DNA from: Clostridiales bacterium
Lineage (GTDB): Bacteria; Bacillota; Clostridia; TANB77; CAG-508
DNA length: 6,211 nucleotides
Assembly (NCBI GenBank): GCA_004553715.1
Contig: SFKP01000043.1
Span: 1 to 6,211, forward strand
Reading direction: 5' to 3'
Position 1 is the first letter of the stretch. The number at the start of each line of letters is the position of its first letter. The translations under genes were made by a program, and so were the position numbers. Of the stretch, positions 1 through 5,643 are shown piece after piece. The notes below the pieces were generated by a model. That model saw only the letters and a list, made by a program, of their open reading frames with translations. It was not told the origin of the DNA and searched no databases.

Positions 1-98
1 TCACTCAAGTACCCTGACCCAAAAAACTAACCCTAAAAAATTAGATTTTTAGGGCTTATGTTTAAAATTTTTTGGGACATTTTCAAAAATCATTGACA
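1..98. mobile_element. Possible end of an insertion sequence (weak)
   Basis: No gene is visible here. The stretch shows a nested inverted repeat (18-77) followed by GGGACATTTTCA and a terminal-looking ATTGACA ending near 98. That arrangement, an untranslated tail with hairpins and then an end of the form ...TGACA, recalls the outer ends of IS21-type elements, which finish in TG...CA. This is pattern memory only: no transposase codons lie in the window and the opposite end is not present. It could equally be an ordinary intergenic region after an unseen upstream gene. Confidence 0.22.
18..77. repeat. Nested inverted repeat (double-armed hairpin)
   Basis: The inner arms CCCTAAAAA (31-39) and TTTTTAGGG (46-54) pair perfectly over 9 bp with a 6-base loop. 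The outer arms CCCAAAAAA (18-26) and TTTTTTGGG (69-77) pair perfectly over 9 bp and enclose the inner hairpin. Read on the minus strand, the inner stem is followed by GGTTAGTTTTTTGGG, so it could act as a weak terminator in that direction. On the plus strand no T-run follows the stem directly. Two nested perfect stems in 60 bases suggest selection for structure, either a terminator or a mobile-element end. Confidence 0.6.
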
Positions 99-120
99 CC
101 TAAAGAGGTGTAATATTAAC
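93..120 (+). promoter_or_regulatory. TTGACA box overlapping a palindrome (possible promoter/operator)
   Basis: A perfect -35 hexamer TTGACA (93-98) overlaps a perfect 6-bp inverted repeat, ACACCT (96-101) with AGGTGT (106-111). AT-rich -10-like sequence follows (TAATAT at 111-116, TATTAA at 114-119), but the spacers of 12-15 bases are shorter than the preferred 17. If real, a repressor bound to the palindrome would sit between the two promoter boxes. No downstream feature confirms use. Confidence 0.3.
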
Positions 121-142
121 ATTTAATTATTTTCACAAAAAT

Positions 143-172
143 TTATGTTTACACATATAATAATAGTATAAT
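143..172 (+). promoter_or_regulatory. Likely sigma-A promoter of the aspartate kinase gene
   Basis: A perfect -10 hexamer TATAAT lies at 167-172, about 23 bases before the start codon at 195. The best-spaced -35 is only moderate (TTATGT, 143-148, 18-base spacer). A better -35 match, TTTACA (148-153), has a spacer of only 13. Initiation would fall near 178-180 and give a very short leader carrying the GAGGTG ribosome-binding site. Confidence 0.45.
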
Positions 173-194
173 CTGTGAAATGAGGTGCAAATAT

Positions 195-920
195 ATGAGC
201 TTAATTGTGCAAAAATTTGGAGGTACTTCGGTAGCAGATACGAAAAAGCTATTTATTGTTACAGAAAGAATATTAGAAGAATATAATAAAAATAGTAAAA
301 TTGTTGTTGTAGTTTCTGCACAAGGAAAATTAACAGATACATTAATAAAAGAAGAATTAGAAATTACTAAAACTCCTGTAAGTAGAGAACATGATGTTTT
401 AGTTTCAACAGGAGAGCAAATTACAGTAGCAAAGCTTTCTATGCTTTTGCAAGATTTAGGATATAATGCTATTTCATACTTAGGTTGGCAGATTCCAATC
501 ATAACAAATAATTGTTTCGGAAATGCAGATATATTAAATATACAAACGGCTAATATTGAAAAAAAATTAGCTGAAGGTAAAATTGTTATTGTAGCTGGAT
601 TTCAAGGAATAAATGAAAAAGGAGAAATAACCACATTAGGAAGAGGCGGTTCAGATACTACAGCAGTAGCACTTGCTGTATTTTTACATGCAGATAAATT
701 ATATATATATACTGATGTAGATGGTGTATATTCAGAAGACCCAAATATTAATAAAAATGCAAAAAAATATGATGAAATATCTTATGATAAAATGTTAGAA
801 ATGGCCAATAATGGAGCTAAAGTTCTTCATAATAAATGTGTGCAATATGCAAAAGAGAATAATATTCCGATAATAGTAAAATCAACTTTTGAACCGGGAA
901 ATGGTACCTTAGTTCATTAA
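195..920 (+). CDS. Aspartate kinase, catalytic domain only (no ACT domains)
   Basis: This 241-residue protein should phosphorylate L-aspartate to 4-aspartyl phosphate, the first step toward lysine/diaminopimelate, threonine and methionine. The amino-acid-kinase fold looks complete: VQKFGGTSV at 5-13 (nucleotide-binding Lys7), VVSAQGKLTD at 39-48, STGEQITVAKLSMLL at 71-85, LGRGGSDTTAVALA at 148-161, YTDVDGVYSEDP at 172-183 and NNGAKVLHNKCVQYA at 205-219. The protein stops right after STFEPGNGTLV, where family members of about 400 residues enter two ACT regulatory domains. A strong terminator begins 4 bases after the stop and no ACT-like reading frame follows, so the short form looks genuine rather than frameshifted. 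Feedback inhibition through ACT is therefore not expected (inference). The start at 195 is chosen over the in-frame ATG at 180 because GAGGTG (182-187) sits 7 bases before it and MSLIVQKFGGTSV is the usual family N-terminus. Which isozyme it is (lysC, dapG or other) cannot be decided. Confidence 0.93.
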   Translation: MSLIVQKFGGTSVADTKKLFIVTERILEEYNKNSKIVVVVSAQGKLTDTLIKEELEITKTPVSREHDVLVSTGEQITVAKLSMLLQDLGYNAISYLGWQIPIITNNCFGNADILNIQTANIEKKLAEGKIVIVAGFQGINEKGEITTLGRGGSDTTAVALAVFLHADKLYIYTDVDGVYSEDPNINKNAKKYDEISYDKMLEMANNGAKVLHNKCVQYAKENNIPIIVKSTFEPGNGTLVH

Positions 921-923
921 AAT

Positions 924-954
924 AAAGGATGGATATATTCTATCTATCCTTTTT
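924..954 (+). terminator. Intrinsic terminator after aspartate kinase
   Basis: The arms AAAGGATGGATA (924-935) and TATCTATCCTTT (941-952) form a 12-bp stem with one G-T wobble pair and a 5-base loop TATTC. The descending arm runs into TTTTT. The element starts 4 bases after the stop codon and separates the kinase gene from the sporulation block. Confidence 0.85.
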
Positions 955-1025
955 AGTAGTTCTAAAAAGACAAGATGTGAATATTATAATATTACAACAA
1001 AAGTTACTAGATAATGATTTTTTAT

Positions 1026-1054
1026 AGATACACCAGCTCCTTAGGGATGTATCT
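1026..1054 (+). other. Leader hairpin upstream of yabP
   Basis: AGATACA (1026-1032) pairs with TGTATCT (1048-1054) over 7 bp. The 15-base interior CCAGCTCCTTAGGGA can form an extra short CC/GG or CTCC/GGG pairing. The element lies 24 bases before yabP, ahead of its AAGGATG ribosome-binding site, in a 124-base gap that otherwise shows no gene. It may be part of the leader or an operator; no clear sigma-E promoter was found around it. Confidence 0.35.
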
Positions 1055-1078
1055 CAAAGAAAGGATGTGTAATTATTT

Positions 1079-1375
1079 ATGTCTATAGAAGAAAGAAAAA
1101 TAATTAGTAATACTATTCCACAAAATATTATATTAGAAAATCGTGAAAAGCTAACATTGTCTGGAGTTCGCGATGTTTTAAGTTTTGACGATCAAATTGT
1201 TATTGTAGAAACCGAATTAGGTCTATTAACTATAAAAGGTCAAAATTTAAAAATAACAAAATTAAGTATTGATACAGGAGATGTAGTAGTAGAAGGAGAT
1301 ATTTTGAATTTAGGATATTCAGAAAAAACTTTAGATAAAAAAGGAACTTCTATAATGAATAAATTATTTAGATAG
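1079..1375 (+). CDS. yabP: Sporulation protein YabP
   Basis: This 98-residue protein has the YabP/YqfC-family pattern. A short variable N-terminus is followed by REKLTLSGVRDVLSFDDQIV (22-41), ETELGLLTIKGQNLKITKLS (45-64), DTGDVVVEGDILNLGYSE (65-82) and a C-terminal KLFR. In Bacillus, YabP is made in the mother cell under sigma-E and takes part in spore cortex/coat assembly; the same role here is inferred from family and from the neighbouring yabQ. The length matches the family's usual size of about 100 residues. The ATG at 1079 follows AAGGATG (1061-1067) with a spacing of about 11, slightly long. The next gene begins 12 bases downstream, so yabP and yabQ are probably co-transcribed. The ACT-less kinase upstream is separated by a terminator and is not part of this unit. 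Confidence 0.9.
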   Translation: MSIEERKIISNTIPQNIILENREKLTLSGVRDVLSFDDQIVIVETELGLLTIKGQNLKITKLSIDTGDVVVEGDILNLGYSEKTLDKKGTSIMNKLFR

Positions 1376-1387
1376 AAGGGTGATACT

Positions 1388-1864
1388 TTGAGCAATCAAG
1401 CTTATATTTTTGGTATATTTATATTAAATGGATTTATTATAGGAATATTATTTGACATGTTTCGCAGTTTTAGGAAAATTCTTAAAACACCTGATTTTAT
1501 TACATATATACATGATATTTTGTTTTGGGCTCTAACAGGTGGAATTCTTACATATTCTATTTTTAAATTTAATAACGGGAAGCTTAGAAGTTATATATTT
1601 TTAGGAGTTATACTTGGAATATTAGTTTATATGCTTATATTTAGCAAAATTTTCTTAAAGATAAATACAAATATATTAAATCTTATAAAAAACATGATAA
1701 TTTTTACTATTATAAAGCCTGTAATATATATATATAATTTTGTTAAAAAGTTAGTTTTTAAGCCTGTTAGATTTATTTTTATCAATCTAAAAAAAACAAT
1801 TCAAAAATGTAAAAAACTGCAACTTTATGCGAAAAAAAGTAAATATAAGAAGGATTTGCAATAA
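1388..1864 (+). CDS. yabQ: Spore cortex biosynthesis membrane protein YabQ
   Basis: This 158-residue integral membrane protein carries the YabQ signature: an N-terminal hydrophobic helix (about 5-22) ending in GILFDMFRSFRK (19-30), then DILFWALTGGILTYSIFKF (43-61), then NNGKLRSYIFLGVILGILVY (62-81). Three hydrophobic segments are clear (about 5-22, 40-58, 69-90) and a fourth is likely (about 100-118). They are followed by a strongly basic tail with many Lys residues (120-158). In Bacillus, YabQ localises to the forespore outer membrane and is needed for cortex formation. The start is TTG at 1388, preceded by AGAAGGGTG with suitable spacing; no ATG gives the full first membrane segment. It follows yabP by 12 bases. 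The tail is shorter than in the roughly 210-residue Bacillus protein (from memory), which is common in Clostridia. Confidence 0.88.
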   Translation: MSNQAYIFGIFILNGFIIGILFDMFRSFRKILKTPDFITYIHDILFWALTGGILTYSIFKFNNGKLRSYIFLGVILGILVYMLIFSKIFLKINTNILNLIKNMIIFTIIKPVIYIYNFVKKLVFKPVRFIFINLKKTIQKCKKLQLYAKKSKYKKDLQ

Positions 1865-1879
1865 GTTTGTTGAATATTA

Positions 1880-1907
1880 TATTAGATATAATATTTATTA
1901 TCTAATA
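1880..1907 (+). repeat. AT-rich inverted repeat between yabQ and divIC
   Basis: TATTAGATA (1880-1888) and TATCTAATA (1899-1907) form a perfect 9-bp inverted repeat around a 10-base AT loop, in the 66-base gap between the two genes. The stem has only one G-C pair and no clean T-run follows, so termination would be weak. An operator or RNA-processing role is also possible. It may allow divIC to be expressed apart from the sporulation pair. Confidence 0.4.
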
Positions 1908-1930
1908 ATATCATTTTATGGAGATTACAA

Positions 1931-2212
1931 ATGAAAAATAAGAAGAAAAGCAATGTATTAAAAAAAATGTTATATGTAGCAATAATTGTATATGTGATAA
2001 TCACATTTGCAAACCAACAAAAAACATTAAATTCATATAAAAATACAGAAAAATATTATGCTAAACAAATAGAGGAAAAACTTAGTTATCAACAAGAACT
2101 TAATGAAACCAAAAATAATATTAATTCAAAAGAATATATAGAAAAAGTTGCAAGGGAACAGTTGGACATGTATTTGCCAAATGAAAAAGTTTATGTTGCA
2201 CAAGGTAGGTAG
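1931..2212 (+). CDS. divIC: Cell division protein DivIC/FtsB-type septum formation initiator
   Basis: This 93-residue bitopic protein has a short Lys-rich cytoplasmic N-terminus (1-12), one membrane helix (about 13-27, LYVAIIVYVIITFA) and a polar heptad-like coiled coil (about 28-66). It ends with the family C-terminal motif EYIEKVAREQLDMYLPNEKV (68-87). DivIC pairs with FtsL/DivIB in the divisome and helps activate septal peptidoglycan synthesis. The order yabP-yabQ-divIC is the classical Firmicute arrangement and supports the name over a generic FtsB call. GGAG (1920-1923) sits 7 bases before the ATG. In Bacillus an S1-domain gene and spoIIE come next; here rho follows instead. The final two codons and the stop lie inside the 5' arm of a terminator-like hairpin. 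Confidence 0.87.
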   Translation: MKNKKKSNVLKKMLYVAIIVYVIITFANQQKTLNSYKNTEKYYAKQIEEKLSYQQELNETKNNINSKEYIEKVAREQLDMYLPNEKVYVAQGR

Positions 2213-2236
2213 GTATAATTTTAACCTACCTTTATT
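2202..2236 (+). terminator. Terminator-like hairpin overlapping the divIC stop codon
   Basis: The sequence contains AGGTAGGTAGGT, so the 3' arm ACCTACCT(T) at 2224-2232 can pair in two registers: with AAGGTAGGT (2202-2210, 9 bp, 13-base loop) or with AGGTAGGT (2207-2214, 8 bp, 9-base loop). TTTATT follows. The T-run is imperfect, so strength is uncertain, but the G+C content of the stem stands out in this AT-rich region. The 5' arm is also coding sequence for the divIC C-terminus. Confidence 0.62.
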
Positions 2237-2301
2237 CTAATTATATCTATTTTTATCTTATGATTTCCAAAGTTATAAAATTAAATAGGGGGGCTAAATA
2301 A

Positions 2302-3618
2302 ATGGATTTTGAAAGTATGTCGTTTGCAGAATTAAAAGAATTAGCAAAAGAAAAAGGAGTAAAAAATATTTCAAAATTTAAAAAGGATGATGTGATTGCA
2401 ATATTAAAAGATATAACATTCGAAGAAACTGATACCACGCAAGAACAACAATCTTCTTTTAAAGAAATTACAACAGAAGAAGGATATAAATTAACTAATG
2501 AAGGAGATGAAATAGTTACTGGCATATTAGAAGTGCTACCAGATGGATATGGATTCTTAAGAGGTGAAAATTATTTACCAACACCTAAGGATGTTTACGT
2601 CTCACCAGTACAAATAAAAAGATTTAGACTCGACACCGGGGATAAAATAAAAGGTATTAAGCGTATTCCAAAAGAATCGGAAAAATTTCCAGCATTAATA
2701 TATGTTGGCGAAGTTAATGGACAACATCCTGAAAATGCTATGAAAAGGCGCTCTTTTGATGATTTAACTCCAATATATCCAAATAAAAGAATTCAGTTAG
2801 AAACAATTCCAACTGAATATACTATGCGACTTATGGATTTGATTTCTCCAATTGGAAAAGGGCAAAGAGGAATGATAGTGGCTCCACCTAAAGCGGGTAA
2901 AACCACGATATTAAAGAAAATAGCAAACAGCATAACTACTAACAATCCAGAAATTGAATTAATAGTATTGTTAATAGATGAAAGACCTGAAGAAGTTACT
3001 GATATGAAAAGGTCGATTAATGGAGATGTAATATATTCAACTTTTGATGAAGTACCTGAGCATCATGTAAAAGTGGCAGAAATGGTTTTAGAAAGAGCTA
3101 AAAGACTTGTTGAACAAAAGAAAGATGTTGTAATACTATTAGATAGTATTACAAGACTTGCAAGAGCATATAACTTAGTTATTCCATCATCTGGAAGGAC
3201 CCTATCTGGTGGTTTAGATCCAAGTGCTCTTCATAAACCAAAACGTTTTTTTGGTGCTGCAAGAAACACTGAAGATGCTGGGAGCTTAACAATCTTAGCA
3301 ACAGCTTTAGTTGAGACAGGAAGTAGAATGGATGATGTTATTTTTGAAGAATTTAAAGGAACTGGGAATATGGAGGTCCATTTAGATAGAAAACTTTCTG
3401 AAAAGAGAGTATTTCCAGCAATTGATATAAATAAATCAGGAACAAGAAAAGAAGAATTATTGTTATCAAAAGAAGAACTAGAAACAGTATTTGCCTTAAG
3501 AAAAACAATGGCTAATATGAATGTACAAGAAATGACAGAACAATTAATGGAACAAATTGTAGAAACAAAATCGAATCAAGAATTTATTGAAAGAATGAAA
3601 TATTTCTTTAAAGATTAG
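2302..3618 (+). CDS. rho: Transcription termination factor Rho
   Basis: This 438-residue protein is the hexameric RNA-dependent ATPase/helicase that ends untranslated transcripts. Domains in order: a Rho N-terminal helical domain ([15 protein letters not shown], 6-20), a short Thr/Glu/Gln-rich linker (about 38-66), an OB/cold-shock primary RNA-binding domain (70-130, with GYGFLR at 82-87 and [12 protein letters not shown] at 97-108) and a RecA-type motor. Walker A is APPKAGKT (194-201), the catalytic Glu is E227 in LLIDERPEE, Walker B is [10 protein letters not shown] (276-285, D281), the Q-loop is [13 protein letters not shown] (294-306), and FKGTGN spans 351-356. The arginine finger is R382 in SGTRKEE, matching E. 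coli R366 at a constant offset of 16. Residues lining the bicyclomycin pocket in E. coli (K181, K184, T185, E211, S266, K336) have identical counterparts here. A run of six G (2288-2293) forms the ribosome-binding site 8 bases before ATG. A TATAAA box (2274-2279) could serve as a weak promoter. Confidence 0.98.
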   Translation: MDFESMSFAELKELAKEKGVKNISKFKKDDVIAILKDITFEETDTTQEQQSSFKEITTEEGYKLTNEGDEIVTGILEVLPDGYGFLRGENYLPTPKDVYVSPVQIKRFRLDTGDKIKGIKRIPKESEKFPALIYVGEVNGQHPENAMKRRSFDDLTPIYPNKRIQLETIPTEYTMRLMDLISPIGKGQRGMIVAPPKAGKTTILKKIANSITTNNPEIELIVLLIDERPEEVTDMKRSINGDVIYSTFDEVPEHHVKVAEMVLERAKRLVEQKKDVVILLDSITRLARAYNLVIPSSGRTLSGGLDPSALHKPKRFFGAARNTEDAGSLTILATALVETGSRMDDVIFEEFKGTGNMEVHLDRKLSEKRVFPAIDINKSGTRKEELLLSKEELETVFALRKTMANMNVQEMTEQLMEQIVETKSNQEFIERMKYFFKD

Positions 3619-3643
3619 CCTTTCCGAAGGAGATTATAATAAT

Positions 3644-4228
3644 ATGAAAAAGATAGTTTTTGCATCAAATAATGAGCATAAAATAAAAGAAGTAAAAGAA
3701 ATTTTGAATAATGTTGAAATTTTAACATTAAAAGATATTGGATATAATGAAGAAATAGAAGAAACTGGTTCAACTTTTTTAGAAAATGCTTTAATAAAAG
3801 CAAGTAGTATAAGCAAATTTTTAAAAAGTAAAAATCTAAATTATGATGTGCTTGCAGATGATAGTGGTTTATGTTGCGAAGGATTGAATTTAGAGCCTGG
3901 TATATATAGTGCAAGATATTCTGGGGTACATGGATATACTCAAGCTAATAGAGATAAAGTAATAGCAAATTTAAAAGGAAAAGATAAAAAAGCATATTTC
4001 GTTTCACTAATTGTTTTATATCATATAGATGGAACATATGACTATAGAGAAGGAAAAACATATGGTAAAATAATAGATGAAGAAAGAGGGAACACATCTT
4101 TTGGATATGATTGTATCTTTCTTTCAGATGATTTAGGGAAAACTTTTGGTGAAGCAACAAATATTGAAAAAAACTCTGTATCGCACAGATTTAGAGCACT
4201 TAATCAAATAAAAAAAATTATAGAGTAA
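3644..4228 (+). CDS. rdgB: XTP/dITP pyrophosphatase (RdgB/HAM1 family)
   Basis: This 194-residue enzyme hydrolyses XTP, ITP and dITP to monophosphate and pyrophosphate and so keeps deaminated purines out of DNA and RNA. Signatures in order: FASNNEHKIKE (6-16), EETGSTFLENALIKA (39-53), the metal/catalytic ADDSGL (71-76) followed by LEPGIYSARYSG (83-94), SFGYDCIF (152-159) and SVSHRFRAL (178-186). The usual FGYDPIF has Cys in place of Pro (Cys157), and the highly conserved SHRxxAL is intact, so an active enzyme is expected. Length is normal for the family. AAGGAG (3627-3632) lies 11 bases before ATG and 8 bases after the rho stop. The upstream CCTT (3619-3622) could pair with AAGG of this site around a TCCG loop, a small stem that might modulate translation. 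The next reading frame starts 15 bases later, so it sits inside a compact operon-like run. Confidence 0.95.
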   Translation: MKKIVFASNNEHKIKEVKEILNNVEILTLKDIGYNEEIEETGSTFLENALIKASSISKFLKSKNLNYDVLADDSGLCCEGLNLEPGIYSARYSGVHGYTQANRDKVIANLKGKDKKAYFVSLIVLYHIDGTYDYREGKTYGKIIDEERGNTSFGYDCIFLSDDLGKTFGEATNIEKNSVSHRFRALNQIKKIIE

Positions 4229-4243
4229 ATGAAGGAGTAGTTT

Positions 4244-4453
4244 ATGGAATTCTTTAAAAAGATAGTTGGAAATAGGATATATTTATCACCACAAGAAGTT
4301 TAACAAAATTTAATTGGATATCACGAACGGCTGAACTTGGAATATTTATTGGAGATCAAGAATTTAGAAGCATGGGATATGGTCCTGAAGCTATTGGATA
4401 TATTAAATAATGAATTTGAAGGAGATTATATTAGAAATAAAAATATAATATAA
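4244..4453 (+). pseudogene. Decayed GNAT (RimJ/RimL-type) N-acetyltransferase
   Basis: Three fragments of one acetyltransferase are recognisable, but the gene is far too short (about 210 bases against roughly 530 for an intact family member). The first is the N-terminus MEFFKKIVGNRIYLSPQEV (4244-4300), preceded by GAAGGAG at a perfect 7-base distance and closed by TAA at 4301. The second is the acetyl-CoA-binding core ISRTAELGIFIGDQEFRSMG with YGPEAIG (4318-4399), which carries the RxxGYG-like motif and lies in another frame. The third is the C-terminal tail LDILNNEFEGDYIRNKNII (4394-4450), back in the first frame and ending in TAA at 4451. The residues between fragments that complete the GNAT fold are gone, which indicates two internal deletions (about 60 codons and about 50 codons by comparison with family length, estimated). 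No product with activity is expected. The intact reading signals at the 5' end suggest recent decay. Confidence 0.85.
4444..4449 (+). promoter_or_regulatory. Candidate -10 box just upstream of yjjX
   Basis: A perfect TATAAT lies 13 bases before the yjjX start codon, at the very end of the acetyltransferase remnant. Initiation from it would begin around 4456 and give an almost leaderless message, which would fit the lack of a Shine-Dalgarno site at yjjX. No convincing -35 is found at the right distance, and TATAAT arises easily in such AT-rich DNA. Confidence 0.22.
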
Positions 4454-4462
4454 GTTAAATAA

Positions 4463-4996
4463 ATGAAAGTGTTAATAGGAACAAATAATCCTGGAAAAAT
4501 TGAAGGAGCAAAACAAGCATTTGAAAAATTTTATAAAAATGTTAACATAGTAGGAATATCAGTTAGTTCAAATGTTAGTAATGAACCAGTAAATGAAGAA
4601 ATATATGTTGGCGCTAGTAATAGAGTTAATAATTTAATAAAGTATGCAAAGGAAAATAACGTTGATGCTGATTTCTTTATTGGGGTTGAATCTGGAATAA
4701 CAAATTTATTAGGTAAATGGTGCATTATTCAGATAGCAGTAATAAAAAATAAAAATGGGGAAGAGAGTTTTGGATCGAGCTCTGCATTTCCTGTACCAGA
4801 TAGATATGTAGATGATATTATTAATTCCGATTTAGGAATTGTTATGAATAAAATATTTAATGGAAATGGTCAAAAAAATACAAAAGGGGCAATATCATAT
4901 CTTACAAAAGAAGTGATTACAAGATATGATTTAACAAGAGAGGCTCTTATAATGGCATTAACAACATTTATTAATGGAGATATTTGGGCTAATTGA
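4463..4996 (+). CDS. yjjX: Inosine/xanthosine triphosphatase (YjjX, DUF84 family)
   Basis: This 177-residue protein matches the YjjX/NTPase family, which hydrolyses ITP and XTP (to the diphosphate in E. coli) and has a fold related to RdgB. Motifs seen: IGTNNPGKIEGAKQAF (5-20), the paired EP at 41-42, GASNRVNNL (50-58), FIGVESGI (72-79), FPVPDRY (109-115) and the C-terminal KGAISYLTKEVITRYDLTRE (141-160) followed by ALIMAL. Length fits the family. The ATG at 4463 is the only start that keeps the essential TNNPGK motif (the next Met is residue 128), yet it has no visible Shine-Dalgarno sequence: the preceding bases are AAGTTAAATAA. It lies 9 bases after the end of the GNAT remnant, so it may have lost a coupled translation signal. 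With rdgB nearby it forms a pair of nucleotide-pool cleaning genes. The stop is TGA. Confidence 0.9.
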   Translation: MKVLIGTNNPGKIEGAKQAFEKFYKNVNIVGISVSSNVSNEPVNEEIYVGASNRVNNLIKYAKENNVDADFFIGVESGITNLLGKWCIIQIAVIKNKNGEESFGSSSAFPVPDRYVDDIINSDLGIVMNKIFNGNGQKNTKGAISYLTKEVITRYDLTREALIMALTTFINGDIWAN

Positions 4997-5011
4997 AAGC
5001 AAAGGGGTAAA

Positions 5012-5554
5012 ATGGTAGTGCATGAAAAGAATACTAAAATATATATTATTTTAACATACACGGGAACAATATTGTCAAAAATCATAAGAATATTTACAAG
5101 AGATGAATTTGCGCATGTATCAATTGCATTAGATGTAAATTTAAAAGAAATGTATAGTTTCGGAAGATTAAATCCATATAATCCATTTATAGGAGGATTT
5201 GTGCACGAATATATGGATAAAGGAACATTTAAAAGATTTAGGAAAACAAATGCTCAAATTTATTGTTTAGAATTGACAGAAAAACAAGTAAAAGCTATAA
5301 AGAACATCATTGTTAAAATAAACAAAAACAGATTAAATTATAGATTTAATTTGTTTGGACTATTTGCAGTAGCATTTAAAATAAGAATAAAAAGGAGAAA
5401 TCATTTTTATTGTGCAGAATTTGTTAAATATGTTCTAGATGAAGCAAAGGTACATAATGAATTGCCGGAAATGATAAGACCAGAAGATTTCAAAAGCTTA
5501 AAAGGATTAAATAAAGTTTATTCTGGATTATTAAGAGAATATAAATATAATTAA
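5012..5554 (+). CDS. Probable permuted papain-like (NlpC/P60 superfamily, YiiX-type) cysteine hydrolase
   Basis: The 180-residue product has no name I can assign with certainty. Its layout fits the circularly permuted NlpC/P60 (YiiX/YaeF) group. An N-terminal strand YIILTYTGTILSKIIRIF (11-28) leads to a conserved His in DEFAHVSIAL (His35), then MYSFGRLNPYNPFIGGFVHE (47-66), a basic middle region, and a late nucleophile motif HFYCAEFVKYVL (131-142, Cys134 with Glu136). In permuted members the His precedes the Cys, as here. Cell-wall peptides or acyl/amide bonds are the known substrates of the superfamily; the actual substrate is unknown. There is no signal peptide, and the moderately hydrophobic stretches at 11-28 and 112-123 are probably core strands or helices. 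It begins 15 bases after yjjX and is probably co-transcribed. AAAGGGG (5001-5007) is only 4 bases before the ATG, so the GTG six bases later (5018) is a possible alternative start. Confidence 0.7.
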   Translation: MVVHEKNTKIYIILTYTGTILSKIIRIFTRDEFAHVSIALDVNLKEMYSFGRLNPYNPFIGGFVHEYMDKGTFKRFRKTNAQIYCLELTEKQVKAIKNIIVKINKNRLNYRFNLFGLFAVAFKIRIKRRNHFYCAEFVKYVLDEAKVHNELPEMIRPEDFKSLKGLNKVYSGLLREYKYN

Positions 5555-5593
5555 ACAATTTCAACTCTTTATATATATAGGGCAGGGAATATA

Positions 5594-5640
5594 TTTGATT
5601 TTTTAAAATTAGAACATTGCGCAAAATCAAAGTTTTGTGC
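5594..5640 (+). other. Two mutually exclusive hairpins
   Basis: TTTGATTTT (5594-5602) pairs perfectly with AAAATCAAA (5623-5631) over 9 bp. GCGCAAAA (5619-5626) pairs with TTTTGTGC (5633-5640) over 8 bp with one G-T pair and a 6-base loop. The two stems share bases 5623-5626 and cannot form together, an attenuator-like design. No T-run follows the second stem on the plus strand, and no gene start lies just downstream, so function is open. Confidence 0.4.
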
Positions 5641-5643
5641 AAA

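Noticed and set aside
180..197. In-frame ATG at 180 as the aspartate kinase start
   Set aside because: It would add MRCKY, destroy the sense of the GAGGTG ribosome-binding site at 182-187, and depart from the family N-terminus. The ATG at 195 has ideal spacing.
960..1078. Sigma-E promoter for yabP
   Set aside because: ATACA and GAATATT words exist, but not at the required 13-15 base separation. Expected from biology, but not supported by this sequence.
921..1078. Frameshifted ACT domain following the aspartate kinase
   Set aside because: The gap begins with a strong terminator, and no frame shows ACT-like residues.
5571..5604. Intrinsic terminator after the hydrolase gene
   Set aside because: The only stem is six A-T pairs with a 12-base loop. 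It is too weak to support, despite the following T-rich stretch.
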